Shown here one piece after another: positions 25,920 to 34,210 of a stretch of DNA of 64,000 nucleotides; position 1 is the first letter of the stretch; each line of letters opens with the position of its first letter. Location of the stretch: assembly GCF_013141915.1 (NCBI RefSeq), contig NZ_SROX01000018.1, forward strand, positions 87,132 to 151,131. The letters are read 5' to 3'. This DNA comes from Cupriavidus necator (lineage in GTDB: Bacteria > Pseudomonadota > Gammaproteobacteria > Burkholderiales > Burkholderiaceae). The notes beneath the pieces were generated by a model. The model was not told the DNA's origin, did no database searches, and saw nothing but the letters and a program-made list of their open reading frames with translations. Made by a program: the position numbers and the translations under genes.

Positions 25920-26726
25920 TTAGCGCCCCTGCTGGCGCATCGCGCCGATCAGTTCGCGCACCAGTTCCGCGGTTTGCCGGGGTCGCTCCATCGGATACAG
26001 ATGGCCGCCTTCGATAAAGCGCAGGTTGGGCCCGACCAGCCGGCGCGTCGCCCCCAGGCCGCACTGCCGCACCTCGCGCGAACGGGTGCCGGCAACAAAG
26101 CCGACCGGCACCGGCGCCCCGCGCGCGACCTTGCGCCCTAGGCTGGTCGGCAGCGTGCGGTAGATCCAGTATTCGACCTCGCGGTCAAAGCGCAGCCGGC
26201 GCTCGTTGTCCTTGCCGGTGGGCTCGGTGCCGTGGATGGCATAGTCACGCAGCACGTCCTGGTCCCACACCGCGAAGTTGGGCTTGGCGCGGAAATGTTG
26301 CCAGACCGCCTCGGCATCGGGCCAGTGCGTGCGCCGGTTCCTGGTCACCGCCGCCGGGCCGGGCTTTTCGTCGATGCCCAGCATCTGGGCGGTCTTCAGC
26401 AACGACGCGCGCCAGCCGGCAATGATCGGCGAGTCCAGCATGACCACGCCGCGCACCCGCTCCGGGCGCCGCAGCGCCGCCATCAGCGACAAGAAGCCTC
26501 CCAGCGAATGACCCACCAGCCATACCGGCTCGCGGTACTGGCGGTCGATCTCGCCCAGCAGCTCTTCCACCAGGTGCGTCCAGCCGCGCGTCACCGGGAA
26601 TTCCGGCTTGTGCCCGTAGCGGTCCACGGCGCGAAACTCGAACTCGCCGTCCAGTTCGCCGAACAGCTTGCGGTAAGTCGTCACCGGAAAGCCGTTGGCA
26701 TGGGAAAAATGGATGATCTCGCGCAT
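25920..26726 (-). CDS. Alpha/beta hydrolase downstream of the Anbu peptidase gene
   Basis: A 268-residue alpha/beta hydrolase. FSHANGFPVTTYRKLF carries the oxyanion region, the nucleophile elbow is GHSLGGFLSL (Ser in GHSLGG), and FIEGGHLYPMERP holds the catalytic histidine. Related proteins are annotated simply as alpha/beta hydrolases. It begins 9 bp after the stop of the Anbu peptidase gene on the same strand, so the two are very likely co-transcribed. Whether it works with that system is untested. Confidence 0.85.
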   Translation of the reverse strand: MREIIHFSHANGFPVTTYRKLFGELDGEFEFRAVDRYGHKPEFPVTRGWTHLVEELLGEIDRQYREPVWLVGHSLGGFLSLMAALRRPERVRGVVMLDSPIIAGWRASLLKTAQMLGIDEKPGPAAVTRNRRTHWPDAEAVWQHFRAKPNFAVWDQDVLRDYAIHGTEPTGKDNERRLRFDREVEYWIYRTLPTSLGRKVARGAPVPVGFVAGTRSREVRQCGLGATRRLVGPNLRFIEGGHLYPMERPRQTAELVRELIGAMRQQGR

Positions 26727-26735
26727 TCCGCCGCC

Positions 26736-27557
26736 TTAATCCGGCTTGCGTGGATGCATGCGCTTGGCCCGCACCGGCTGGGCCCAGCGGTCCGCCTCGC
26801 CGGAGCGCGCCAGCGAGAATTCCGCGGGCGCGGCCGGATCCCACTCCGGGTTATGGATTTCGCCGAAGACCTGGCGCAGGCGTTGCCCCCAGGTGTCGCG
26901 GATCATGCGGAAATAGGCGTTGCGCTCGTCGATATTGACGAAGCGCGTCACCCGCAGCGAATCGGCCTCATAAACCAGCAGGTCCAGCGGCAGCCCCACC
27001 GAGATATTCGACTTCAGCGTCGAATCCATCGAGATCAGCGCGCACTTGGCGCCTTCGGCCAGCGGCAGCGACGGATGCACGACGCGGTCGACAATGGGCT
27101 TGCCGTACTTGGCCTCGCCGATCTGGAAGTAACAGTTCTCGGGCGTGGCCTCGACGAAATTGCCGGCGGCATAGACATTGAACAGCCGCACCCGCTCGCC
27201 GCGCACCTGGCCGCCGAAGATCAGGCTGACATTGAACTCGATGCCGGCGTCGCGCAGCGCGTGCGCATCGCGCCGGTGCACCTGCCGCACCGCTTCGCCC
27301 ACGATCGAGGCAGCCTCGAACATGTCGCGCGCGGTCCACAGCGAGCGCTTCTCGTCATGGTCCTCGATCAGGATCTGGCGCACCGACTGGCTGATGGCCA
27401 GGTTGCCCGCGGTCATCAGCACCATCACCCGGTCGCCGGGTTCCTCGAACACCGTCATCTTGCGCGCGGTCGAGATGGCGTCTACCCCGGCATTGGTGCG
27501 GGAGTCGGACAGGAATACCAGGCCGGCATCCAGCCGCATGGCTACACAATACGTCAT
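26736..27557 (-). CDS. Anbu, proteasome-beta-like N-terminal nucleophile peptidase
   Basis: A 273-residue member of the Anbu family (ancestral proteasome beta subunit relatives; self-assembling peptidase homologues). If the initiator Met is removed, Thr becomes the N-terminal residue (M-TYCVAMRLDAG), followed by the catalytic-type Asp in FLSDSRTNAG and Lys in TARKMTVF, the same spacing as in proteasome beta subunits. Further family marks are TAGNLAISQSV and FNVSLIFGGQ. An upstream in-frame GTG (27614) would add a Pro-rich extension and is less likely. It follows the transglutaminase, alpha-E and ATP-grasp genes in the known Anbu gene set. Substrates are not established. Confidence 0.9.
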   Translation of the reverse strand: MTYCVAMRLDAGLVFLSDSRTNAGVDAISTARKMTVFEEPGDRVMVLMTAGNLAISQSVRQILIEDHDEKRSLWTARDMFEAASIVGEAVRQVHRRDAHALRDAGIEFNVSLIFGGQVRGERVRLFNVYAAGNFVEATPENCYFQIGEAKYGKPIVDRVVHPSLPLAEGAKCALISMDSTLKSNISVGLPLDLLVYEADSLRVTRFVNIDERNAYFRMIRDTWGQRLRQVFGEIHNPEWDPAAPAEFSLARSGEADRWAQPVRAKRMHPRKPD

Positions 27558-27671
27558 GATTTGTCTTGGTGTTCTTGGTGGCGGCGGGGGTGGCCCGGCA
27601 GGGGCCTGCGTCACTCCGGATTCTAGCCTCCGTGCACCAGCACGGCGCCGCGTCTGGAAGCCAGCACCTAA

Positions 27672-28511
27672 TTAGTTAGAAAGTGGCGTGATGGTTACAT
27701 TGACTTCCAGCGTCTCGCCGGCGCCGCCGTCCAGAATGCCCCGCACTGGCGCCGCCGAAGCGTAATCGCGCCCGACCGCCAGCCGTATATGCCGTTCGTC
27801 AGTGAGGCAGCCATGCGTAATGTCGATGCTGCACCAGATCTCGCCGGCCGGGTCCAGGCATACGTCGGCCCAGGCATGGCTGGCCAGCTCAGTGGCGGCC
27901 GGGTCGTAGAAGTAGCCGCTGACATAGCGTGCCGGGATGCCCAGCGCCCGGCACGCCGCCACCATCACCTGCGCCTGGTCCTGGCACACGCCGCTGCCCA
28001 GCGCGAAGGCCTGCGCGGCCGAGGTGCCGACGTCAGTGGTATTGGGCTTGTAGCGCACGCGCTCGCCGATTCCGCGGGCCAGCGCCAGCAGCGCGCCAAT
28101 GTCATGCCCGGCGGCGAGGAACGGCGCGGCAAATGCCTGCATCTCGGCCGGCGCCGTGGTCAGCGGCGTGCTGCCGAGGAAATACAGCGGCGATACGCGC
28201 GCTTCGCCATTGGGCGGGGCGTCGCGGAAGGCGTGATGGCCGTCGCGGTCGAGGTCGCCGTGCGGCGGCAGCACTTCCACTTCGCCGCTGGCTTCGATGG
28301 CGATGGTGCTGGCAGGCCCCGCCACCGTGAAGTTGTGCACGATGTTGCCGAAGCCATCGCGCGCCGCCGTGGGATTGCCGGGCGTCGACAGATGCCAGTA
28401 GTTGACGGTCTGCAGCGGGCCCGAGCGCGGCTCGAGCCGCACTTCGTGCACGCTGCGCCGCACCGGTTCGGTGTAGCGGTAGACAGTATGGTGGTGGATC
28501 TTGTATTTCAC
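27672..28511 (-). CDS. Transglutaminase-like cysteine protease of the Anbu cluster
   Basis: A 279-residue protein. The N-terminal beta-rich half begins MKYKIHHHTVYRYTEPV, typical of the bacterial transglutaminase N-domain, and the C-terminal half carries the papain-like triad: Cys176 in GSGVCQDQAQ, His212 in SHAWADV and Asp230 in WCSIDITHG. It probably cleaves or transfers at an amide bond rather than crosslinking. No signal peptide is present, so it is cytoplasmic. It lies 44 bp after the alpha-E gene. The gap to the Anbu gene is longer (114 bp) and contains TAGAAT on the minus strand, a possible internal promoter. Confidence 0.9.
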   Translation of the reverse strand: MKYKIHHHTVYRYTEPVRRSVHEVRLEPRSGPLQTVNYWHLSTPGNPTAARDGFGNIVHNFTVAGPASTIAIEASGEVEVLPPHGDLDRDGHHAFRDAPPNGEARVSPLYFLGSTPLTTAPAEMQAFAAPFLAAGHDIGALLALARGIGERVRYKPNTTDVGTSAAQAFALGSGVCQDQAQVMVAACRALGIPARYVSGYFYDPAATELASHAWADVCLDPAGEIWCSIDITHGCLTDERHIRLAVGRDYASAAPVRGILDGGAGETLEVNVTITPLSN

Positions 28512-28555
28512 GATATGAGGGCGCGGCGGCGCATGAAGGCTGCCGGCGGCCCGGG

Positions 28556-29530
28556 TCAGGCCACCTGCAGCGGCACCAGGAAGTCCCGGCTGATGCCGTT
28601 GCCGAGGTCGCCGATGCGCTCCAGGAAGCTGGTCAGGTACGCATGCAGGCCGACGGCAAAGATGTCGTCGATCCGCGCGTACTTCAGGTCGGCGTGGAGT
28701 TTACCAGCCTGCCGCTCGGTTTCCGCCGACTGCTGGTTGCGCACCGTATGCAGGATCGCCACCACCTCGTCCATGCTCGACACCAGCGAACGCGGCATGT
28801 CCGGGCGCAGGATCAGCAGTTCGGCCACGCGCTGCGGCGTGATGACGGCACGATAGACCTTGCGGTAGACCTCGAAGCCCGACACCGAGCGCAGGATCGC
28901 CGCCCAGTGGTAGAAGTCGTTCGGACCGCTGCCCTGATCGGGATCAGCCTCGGCCGCCCCGCCCTCCCTGCCCGACGATGCCTGGAACTTGACGTCGAGG
29001 ATCCGCGCGGTATTGTCGGCGCGCTCCAGGAAGGTGCCCAGCCGCATGAAATGAAAGGCATCGTCCTTGAGCATGGTGCCGAACTGCACCCCGCGCGCCA
29101 GGTGCGAGCGGAACTTGACCCACTCGAAGAAGCGCGCCGGGTCTTCCTTCAGCACGCCGTCGGCAATCAGGCGCTGCACCTCCAGCCAGGTGGTGTTGAC
29201 GGTTTCCCAGACTTCGGTGGTCAGCGAGCCCCGCACCGCGCGCGCATTCTCGCGCGCCGCGCGCAGGCAACTCATGATGGAAGAGGCATTGGTCATGTCG
29301 CGCACCATGAAGTCGATGACATCGTCGCGCGACAGCAGGCCGTACTTGTGGTCGAAGACGTCGGTCAGTTCCGAGATATCGAGCATGGCCCACCAACCCT
29401 GCTCGGCCACTTCGGCCGATTGCGGCAGCAGCGAGGTCTGGTAGTTGACATCGAGCATGCGCGCCGTGTTCTCCGCGCGCTCGGTATAGCGGGCCATCCA
29501 GAACAGGTGGTCGGCGGTGCGGCTCAGCAT
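28556..29530 (-). CDS. Alpha-E domain protein of the Anbu/ATP-grasp cluster
   Basis: A 324-residue all-helical protein. The opening MLSRTADHLFWMARYTERAENTARMLDVN is the family signature, and a similar helix repeats later as MRLGTFLERADNTARILDVKF, so the domain is built of two related halves. The function is unknown; comparative work places it with circularly permuted ATP-grasp ligases and transglutaminases in presumed peptide synthesis or tagging. It lies 46 bp from the ATP-grasp gene and 44 bp from the transglutaminase gene, consistent with one operon. Confidence 0.9.
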   Translation of the reverse strand: MLSRTADHLFWMARYTERAENTARMLDVNYQTSLLPQSAEVAEQGWWAMLDISELTDVFDHKYGLLSRDDVIDFMVRDMTNASSIMSCLRAARENARAVRGSLTTEVWETVNTTWLEVQRLIADGVLKEDPARFFEWVKFRSHLARGVQFGTMLKDDAFHFMRLGTFLERADNTARILDVKFQASSGREGGAAEADPDQGSGPNDFYHWAAILRSVSGFEVYRKVYRAVITPQRVAELLILRPDMPRSLVSSMDEVVAILHTVRNQQSAETERQAGKLHADLKYARIDDIFAVGLHAYLTSFLERIGDLGNGISRDFLVPLQVA

Positions 29531-29576
29531 GTGGGCTCTCCGGGGTTGGCGGCGGTCGTCATGGCCAGCATCGCGT

Positions 29577-31052
29577 TCATCGCTCCAGCACCCAGGTGTC
29601 CTTGGTGCCGCCCCCTTGAGAGGAATTCACCACCAGCGAACCTTCGCGCAGCGCCACGCGGGTCAGCCCGCCCGGCACCATCCGCACCTCCTTGCCCGAC
29701 AGCACGAACGGGCGCAGGTCGATATGGCGCGGGGCGATGCCCGCCTCGACATAGGTCGGGCAGGTCGACAACGCCAGCGTGGGCTGCGCGATGTACTGCT
29801 CGGGCCTGGACCTGACCACCTCACGGAAGGCATCGATCTCGGCGCGCGTCGCCGCCGGGCCGACCAGCATGCCGTAGCCGCCGGCGCCATGGGTTTCCTT
29901 GACCACCAGTTCGCCCATATGGTCCAGCACGTACTGCAGGTCATCGGCGCGCCGGCACATGTAGGTCGGCACGTTGCTGAGGATCGCCTCTTCGCCCAGG
30001 TAGAAGCGGATCATGTCCGGCACATACGGGTAGATCGATTTGTCGTCGGCGACGCCGGTGCCGATCGCATTGCAGATGGTGACGTTGCCGGCGCGGTAGA
30101 CCGACAGCAGTCCGGCGGCGCCAAGCGCCGAATCAGGACGGAACGCGAGCGGGTCGAGGAAATCGTCGTCGACGCGCCGGTAGATCACGTCGATGCGTTG
30201 CGGGCCCTGCGTGGTGCGCATGAACAGGTGGTTGTCCTCGACGAAGAGGTCGCTGCCTTCGACCAGTTCCACCCCCATCTGCTGCGCCAGGAAGGCATGC
30301 TCGAAGTACGCCGAGTTGTACATGCCGGGCGTCAGCACCACCACCGTGGGATCGGCGATCGCCTGCGGCGAAACCCCGCGCAGCATGTCGAGCAGCAGGT
30401 CGGGATAGTGCGCCACCGGCGCCACGCGGTTGCGCGCGAACAGGTCCGGGAACAACCGCATCATCATCTTGCGGTTCTCGAGCATGTACGACACGCCCGA
30501 CGGCACGCGCAGGTTGTCTTCCAGCACGTAGAACTCGCCCTCGCCGGCGCGCACCACGTCGATGCCGGCGACATGCGCATAGACGTCGTGCGGCACGTTG
30601 ACGCCGAGCATCTCGGGCCGGTACTGGGCGTTGTTGTAGATCTGGTCGGGCGGGATCACGCCGGCGCGGATGATGTCCTGGCCGTGGTAGATGTCATGGA
30701 TGAAGCGGTTCAGCGCGGCCACGCGCTGGCGCAGGCCTTTTTCCAGCTGCGCCCATTCGCTCGCCGGGAAAATGCGCGGGATCACGTCGAACGGGATGGT
30801 GCGCTCGGTGCCGCTGTTGGCTTCGTCCTTGTCGCCGTAGACAGCGAAGGTGATACCCACGCGCCGGAACACCAGGTCGGCCTCGGCGCGCTTGTTGCCC
30901 ATCGTGCTTTCGGCCTGGCGCGCCAGCCATTCGGCGAAATGCCGGTAGTGCGGGCGTACCGCGCCGTCAGGCACGGCCTGTCCTGCGTGGATCAGCGCCG
31001 GCGCACCGTCATCGCACCAGTCCAGCATCTCGTCGAAGTACCGCGCCGCCAT
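29577..31052 (-). CDS. Circularly permuted type 2 ATP-grasp protein of the Anbu cluster
   Basis: A 491-residue protein, probably an ATP-dependent carboxylate-amine ligase. It starts MAARYFDEMLDWCDDG, with FRRVGITFAVYGD and RTIPFDVIPRIF at the family positions. VLEDNLRVPSGVSYMLENR and ELVVKETHGAGGYGMLVGP mark the nucleotide-binding lobe, and DLRPFVLSGKEVRMVPGGLTRVAL with NSSQGGGTKDTWVL ends the protein. GGAGGAG lies 8 nt before the ATG. It is the first gene of the operon. The molecules it joins are not known. Confidence 0.9.
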   Translation of the reverse strand: MAARYFDEMLDWCDDGAPALIHAGQAVPDGAVRPHYRHFAEWLARQAESTMGNKRAEADLVFRRVGITFAVYGDKDEANSGTERTIPFDVIPRIFPASEWAQLEKGLRQRVAALNRFIHDIYHGQDIIRAGVIPPDQIYNNAQYRPEMLGVNVPHDVYAHVAGIDVVRAGEGEFYVLEDNLRVPSGVSYMLENRKMMMRLFPDLFARNRVAPVAHYPDLLLDMLRGVSPQAIADPTVVVLTPGMYNSAYFEHAFLAQQMGVELVEGSDLFVEDNHLFMRTTQGPQRIDVIYRRVDDDFLDPLAFRPDSALGAAGLLSVYRAGNVTICNAIGTGVADDKSIYPYVPDMIRFYLGEEAILSNVPTYMCRRADDLQYVLDHMGELVVKETHGAGGYGMLVGPAATRAEIDAFREVVRSRPEQYIAQPTLALSTCPTYVEAGIAPRHIDLRPFVLSGKEVRMVPGGLTRVALREGSLVVNSSQGGGTKDTWVLER

Positions 31053-31083
31053 GATGGCCGCTCCTCCATGTCGCGGGCTGCGC

Positions 31084-31105
31084 GCGGCGGCGCGCGTTCG
31101 CGCCG
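31084..31105. repeat. GC hairpin in the leader of the ATP-grasp gene
   Basis: A perfect 9-bp stem (GGCGGCGCG / CGCGCCGCC) with loop CGTT lies 32 nt before the ATP-grasp start codon. In the mRNA it would stand just upstream of the ribosome-binding site and might affect translation. Confidence 0.4.
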
Positions 31106-31204
31106 CCGCCGGCCGCCCTGGTTGCCCTGGCTGTCGTGCCCTGCGCCGCGACGGCGCCGGTTTGGTGCGCGCCACGGTGATGCCGTCAAGTCACTGGCCC
31201 TTCC

Positions 31205-31232
31205 AGCATACCCGTGCCGGCGAAAGCCGCAA
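31205..31232 (-). promoter_or_regulatory. Candidate promoter of the Anbu/ATP-grasp operon
   Basis: On the minus strand TTGCGG (31227-31232) and TATGCT (31205-31210) are separated by 16 bp. This is the best match in the 353-bp gap between gntK and the ATP-grasp gene; the rest of that gap holds only the two hairpins listed. Confidence 0.35.
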
Positions 31233-31304
31233 GGTGGCCCGGTGGGCGCCCATGCCCCCGCATCCGCACCGGCACCGATCAAGCAAGATGCCTGCCAGCG
31301 CACG

Positions 31305-31335
31305 AAAAAACGGCCGCCGGCGAGGCCGGCGGCCG
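31305..31335 (-). terminator. Intrinsic terminator after gntK
   Basis: On the minus strand an 11-bp perfect GC stem (CGGCCGCCGGC / GCCGGCGGCCG) with loop CTC is followed by six T residues. It lies 71 nt after the gntK stop and separates gntK from the Anbu operon. Confidence 0.88.
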
Positions 31336-31405
31336 TAGTTGCGTTGCATGGGTAAAGGGCAAGCTCGCTCCTCCGCCATGCCCTGGCGGGGACGATCGCG
31401 GCAGC

Positions 31406-31912
31406 TCAGCGGGCCGCGCTGGCGCCTGGCCGCACGGTGGCCTGCAGGATAGTGTCGACCAGCGCCTCGGGCGGCTGGCGGATATCGAGCGCGAGCGCGT
31501 CCCCCGGTTCTTCCAGCGTATCGAACTGGCTTTGCAGCAGCTCGGGATTGAAGAAGTGCTCGGTGCGCGCCGACAGGCGCTGGCCGATCAGCGAGGCATC
31601 GCCCTTCATGAACACAAAGGTCACGCCGCCATCGGGCGGGGTCAGGCGGTCCCGGTAAGCCTGGCGCAGCGCCGAGCAGGTGAACACATGGGTGCGGCCT
31701 TCGGCCCGGGCCGCGTCGATGGCGGCGCGCATCGCCGCCAGCCATGGCCAGCGGTCTTCGTCGGTCAGCGGGATGCCGGCATGCATCTTGGCCTTGTTGG
31801 CGTCGCTATGGAATTCATCGGCGTCGTGGAAGCCGCAGCCCAGCCGCTGCGCCAGCAATTGGCCGACCGTAGTCTTGCCGCTGCCGGAAACGCCCATCAG
31901 GATATAGATCAT
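31406..31912 (-). CDS. gntK: Gluconokinase
   Basis: A 168-residue P-loop kinase phosphorylating gluconate to 6-phosphogluconate. The Walker A is GVSGSGKTT (8-16), and DADEFHSDANKAKMHAGIPLTDEDRWPWL is the gluconate-kinase signature, with CSALRQAYRDRL later. It is slightly shorter than the E. coli enzymes. It lies 149 bp downstream of edd, the next enzyme of the pathway, and both feed the Entner-Doudoroff route under divergent HexR. Confidence 0.94.
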   Translation of the reverse strand: MIYILMGVSGSGKTTVGQLLAQRLGCGFHDADEFHSDANKAKMHAGIPLTDEDRWPWLAAMRAAIDAARAEGRTHVFTCSALRQAYRDRLTPPDGGVTFVFMKGDASLIGQRLSARTEHFFNPELLQSQFDTLEEPGDALALDIRQPPEALVDTILQATVRPGASAAR

Positions 31913-32061
31913 TGTCTGCTCCGTCGGTCTTGGTATCGGATGGTGTTGCCATCCTTGTCTGTCCTTGTCGGTCCGGCCGGACGTCGTTGCGGCGGTGCAA
32001 AGGCGTCCCGGGGCGCTGCCACCCCGCAGGAAACTTCAGGGAAAATCGGCCTCTGGCCTGG

Positions 32062-33957
32062 CTATTGTGCGACGGATTGCGCCGCCGCGGTATGGCCGTG
32101 CCCGGGCGCGCCGGCGTCGGCATCCACCTCGGACAGGTCGAGTGCGCTGGCGCCCTCTTCCGCGATGCGCGCGTGGCGCCGGAACAGGCCGAACAAACCC
32201 CGCCCCAGGCTGAACTGCGCGAACCGGTCGGCAGGCGCGCGGGCCAGCGAGCGCGCCGCGAATTCGCTTTCGTCGCCCAGCCATTGCAGCGTGCCGGCGA
32301 CGGCGTCGACACGGATGCGGTCGCCGTCGCGCACGCGCGCCAGCGCGCCGCCTGCCAGCGCCTCGGGGCCGACGTGGATCACCGCCGGCACCTTGCCGGA
32401 AGCGCCGGACATGCGCCCGTCGGTCACCAGCGCCACCTTGTGGCCGGCGTCCTGCAGCGCGCCCAGCAGCGGGGTCAGGCGGTGCAGTTCCGGCATGCCG
32501 TTGGCATTCGGCCCCTGGAAACGCACTACCGCAACCAGGTCGCCGCCGAGTTCGCCGGCATCGAACGCGGCCTGCAGCGCTTCCTGCGAGTCGAACACCC
32601 GCACCCGCGCTTCCACCACGCGGTGCTCGGGCGCCACGGCCGAAACCTTGATCACGCCGCGGCCCAGGTTGCCCTGCATCAACCGCAGGCCGCCCTCGGC
32701 CGAGAACGGCGCCGCGGCCGTCGCCAGCACCTGCGGGTCGCCGCTCTGCGCCGCGCCGTCGCGCCAGTGAAGCACGCCGTCAGTCATCACCGGTTCCTGC
32801 GTGTAGCGGGCCAGGCCGGGGCCGGCCACGGTGTGGACGTCCTCGTGCAGCAAGCCGGCCTGCAGCAGCTCGCGAATCACGAAGCCGGCGCCGCCTGCCG
32901 CGTGGAAATGGTTCACATCGGCCGAGCCGTTGGGATAGACGCGCGCCAGCAGCGGCGTGATGCGCGACAGCAGGTCGAAATCATTCCAGTCGATCACGAT
33001 GCCCGCGGCGCGCGCCATCGCCACCAGGTGGATGGTGTGGTTGGTCGAGCCGCCGGTGGCGAGCAGGCCGACCATGGCGTTGGCAATGGCGCGCTCGTCG
33101 ACGATGCGCGCCAGCGGCAGGTAGTCGTCGCCGCGCGCGCGCAGCGCGATCGCGCGCTGTGCCGCCGCGGCCGTCAGCGCATCGCGCAGGCCGCTGTCAG
33201 GATGCACAAAGGCCGCGCCGGGCAAATGCAGGCCCATGACTTCCATCAGGAACTGGTTGCTGTTGGCGGTGCCGTAGAAGGTACAGGTACCGGCGCCGTG
33301 GTAGGCCTGGCATTCGGCTTCCAGCAGCGCATCGCGGCCCACTTGTCCGGTGGCGTAGAGCTGGCGCACGCGCGCCTTTTCCTTGTTGGGCAGCCCGCTG
33401 GCCATCGGCCCGGCCGGCACGAACACCATCGGCAGGTGGCCGAACTGCAGGGCGCCCATCAGCAGCCCCGGCACGATCTTGTCGCACACTCCCAGCATCA
33501 GCGCGGCATCGAAGGTGTTGTGCGACAGCGCCACCGCGGTGCCCATGGCAATCGCATCGCGCGAGAACAGCGACAGCTCCATGCCGGCATTGCCCTGCGT
33601 GATGCCATCGCACATGGCCGGCACGCCGCCCGCCACCTGCGCCACCGCGCCGACCGCGCGCGCGGCCTCGCGGATCACGGCGGGATAGCGCTCGTAGGGC
33701 TGGTGCGCCGAGAGCATGTCGTTGTAAGCGGTGACGATGCCCAGGTTGGGCGCATGGTCGACGCGCAGCTTCAGCTTGTCGCTGACCGGCAGCGCGGCGA
33801 AGCCGTGCGCCAGGTTGGCGCACGACATGCCGCGCAGCGGACCCAGTTCCGACTGCGCCCGTTCGCAGCGGGCAAGGTAGGCGGCACGGCTGGTGCGGCT
33901 GCGCGCCACGATGCGGTCGGTGACGGCCAGAAGTTCGGCATGGACAGCGGAAGACAT
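32062..33957 (-). CDS. edd: 6-phosphogluconate dehydratase
   Basis: A 631-residue IlvD/Edd-family iron-sulfur dehydratase converting 6-phosphogluconate to KDPG, the first committed Entner-Doudoroff step. Landmarks are MSCANLAHGFA, GIVTAYNDMLSAHQPYERYP, AMCDGITQGNAGMELSLFSRDAIAMGTAVAL, TFYGTANSNQFLMEVMGLHLPGAAF (cluster cysteines in the two preceding blocks and here), and LVTDGRMSGASGKVPAVIHV. IlvD is excluded by these Edd-specific segments. About 20 residues longer than the E. coli enzyme. A HexR operator lies in its promoter region. Confidence 0.95.
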   Translation of the reverse strand: MSSAVHAELLAVTDRIVARSRTSRAAYLARCERAQSELGPLRGMSCANLAHGFAALPVSDKLKLRVDHAPNLGIVTAYNDMLSAHQPYERYPAVIREAARAVGAVAQVAGGVPAMCDGITQGNAGMELSLFSRDAIAMGTAVALSHNTFDAALMLGVCDKIVPGLLMGALQFGHLPMVFVPAGPMASGLPNKEKARVRQLYATGQVGRDALLEAECQAYHGAGTCTFYGTANSNQFLMEVMGLHLPGAAFVHPDSGLRDALTAAAAQRAIALRARGDDYLPLARIVDERAIANAMVGLLATGGSTNHTIHLVAMARAAGIVIDWNDFDLLSRITPLLARVYPNGSADVNHFHAAGGAGFVIRELLQAGLLHEDVHTVAGPGLARYTQEPVMTDGVLHWRDGAAQSGDPQVLATAAAPFSAEGGLRLMQGNLGRGVIKVSAVAPEHRVVEARVRVFDSQEALQAAFDAGELGGDLVAVVRFQGPNANGMPELHRLTPLLGALQDAGHKVALVTDGRMSGASGKVPAVIHVGPEALAGGALARVRDGDRIRVDAVAGTLQWLGDESEFAARSLARAPADRFAQFSLGRGLFGLFRRHARIAEEGASALDLSEVDADAGAPGHGHTAAAQSVAQ

Positions 33958-34010
33958 GGCGGTGTTGGTCCTTGTGGGCGGGGCAATGAGGCAACAATGA
34001 TCCTCATGCT

Positions 34011-34025
34011 TGTAGATTTTCTACA
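34011..34025. promoter_or_regulatory. HexR operator of edd
   Basis: TGTAG-ATTTT-CTACA is a perfect inverted repeat that fits the HexR consensus of proteobacteria (TGTAR-N5-YTACA). It lies just downstream of the predicted edd -10 box, over the start of transcription, as expected for repression. Confidence 0.88.
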
Positions 34026-34035
34026 GATCAGCGCC

Positions 34036-34063
34036 ATTATACCGAGCACGGAGTGTTCGTCGA
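34036..34063 (-). promoter_or_regulatory. edd promoter
   Basis: On the minus strand TCGACG (34058-34063) and a perfect TATAAT (34036-34041) are 16 bp apart. Transcription would begin near 34029, next to the HexR operator. Confidence 0.6.
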
Positions 34064-34161
34064 GGCGTCCCGACATCACAATCCCGCAAGAAATCGCAAA
34101 ATAAGGGCAAACCCCAAGCGCACGACCGATACCATTTCGGGCAAGATGCGGCGCCAACAGA

Positions 34162-34176
34162 TGTAGAATCTCTACA
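34162..34176. promoter_or_regulatory. HexR operator of hexR (autoregulation)
   Basis: TGTAG-AATCT-CTACA, a second HexR-type site, 34 nt upstream of the hexR start. It contains TAGAAT (34164-34169), a possible -10 box, so bound HexR would block its own transcription. Confidence 0.85.
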
Positions 34177-34210
34177 TATCCTTCCAACGCCGATTCCGCT
34201 GCCTGCCGCC

